From contig NZ_CP060436.1 of NCBI RefSeq assembly GCF_003590145.2, positions 1,398,001 through 1,462,000 of the forward strand: a stretch of DNA of 64,000 bases, in the 5' to 3' direction. The first letter of the stretch is position 1; each line of letters starts with the position of its first letter. A program made the position numbers and the translations under genes. Shown here in pieces: positions 63,839 through 64,000 of this stretch. This stretch comes from Pseudooceanicola algae. GTDB taxonomy: Bacteria > Pseudomonadota > Alphaproteobacteria > Rhodobacterales > Rhodobacteraceae. The notes below the pieces were generated by a model. It did no database searches and had not been told where the DNA came from. It was given only the letters and a program-made list of their open reading frames with translations.

Positions 63839-64000
63839 TCGGGCTCCCGCGCCCGAATGCCCCGGCGCGGCGATTTTCGCGCGGAAAGACTTGCCACGGC
63901 ACGCCGGGGCTGAGATCATGTGTCCACCCGATAATTTGATCATGTTTTGCAAACTCCCCCTCCAGGCGCCCCTGCGACGCCGCTTTGCCGCGATGGCAAT
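63839..64000. other. Window end; possible start of next gene
   Basis: No complete gene. A frame opens with ATG at 63942 and runs to the window edge, too short to assign. Confidence 0.3.

Overview
The window looks like a chromosomal segment of a Rhodobacteraceae (roseobacter-lineage) alphaproteobacterium. Support comes from the high GC content, gene families typical of the group (DUF983 protein plus Nudix, DUF2842, YaeQ, SecG/PyrG, MetR-MetF), and a direct-repeat LexA operator of the alphaproteobacterial kind (GAAC-N7-GAAC) in front of an ImuA-like gene. No organism name can be read from the sequence itself.

Layout. 1-2.7 kb: an ECF sigma factor operon with a putative membrane regulator and a periplasmic heavy-metal-sensor-like protein, plus a secreted four-EF-hand protein with its terminator. 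2.9-11.4 kb: housekeeping and metabolic genes (DUF983, Nudix hydrolase, fatty acid desaturase with a DUF2061 partner, an XRE-type regulator, aldo/keto reductase, ImuA-like SOS protein, MFS transporter, metG). 11.4-18.2 kb: a large PAS-containing chemoreceptor with a secreted Cache-like neighbour, a CPA1 antiporter with a C-terminal cyclic-nucleotide-binding domain, and yaeQ.

18,268-38,453: a roughly 20.2-kb integrated element. It is bounded by a 17-bp direct repeat (TGGTACCCGCGGCCGGA) that is the 3' end of the tRNA-Leu(UAA) gene at 38,437-38,520. A tyrosine integrase lies just inside the tRNA-side end. From left to right it carries a short hypothetical gene, an IS110/IS1111-type transposase, a small zinc-ribbon membrane protein, a frameshifted secreted protein, and a phage lysis and tail-tip module (holin-like protein, amidase, membrane proteins, a lectin-fold protein, a tail protein with a GQSN-type esterase domain, and a 5'-truncated tail protein J). 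An abrupt junction follows, to a truncated HNH gene and small phage accessory genes including an HTH/excisionase-like protein. The right third is defence cargo: a two-gene McrBC-like operon (a coiled-coil AAA+ NTPase and a DUF2357-type PD-(D/E)XK nuclease) converging on an adenine methyltransferase/restriction endonuclease pair. No head, terminase or portal genes remain, so the element is a degraded prophage now acting as a defence island.

38.5-53.2 kb: core genes again. These are suhB-like, metR/metF (divergent), an array of short GC-palindrome/T5 repeats, a DUF2235 hydrolase overlapping an orphan molybdenum hydroxylase large subunit, valS, DUF2842, purA, secG, pyrG, and a 22-codon membrane peptide gene with its own ribosome binding site and terminator. 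Three copies of a palindromic intergenic repeat lie around valS, purA and pyrG.

53.2-63.8 kb: a LysR regulator divergent from a compact cluster. The cluster encodes an ABC importer (Tat-exported NMT1/THI5-like binding protein, ATPase, permease), an FAD oxidoreductase, a CaiB-type CoA transferase, an enoyl-CoA hydratase, a ferredoxin and a TTG-started deaminase. It reads as an uptake-plus-CoA-dependent catabolic unit for an unidentified substrate. A PPK2 polyphosphate kinase, a TerB-like protein and a PhnD-like protein without a signal peptide close the window.
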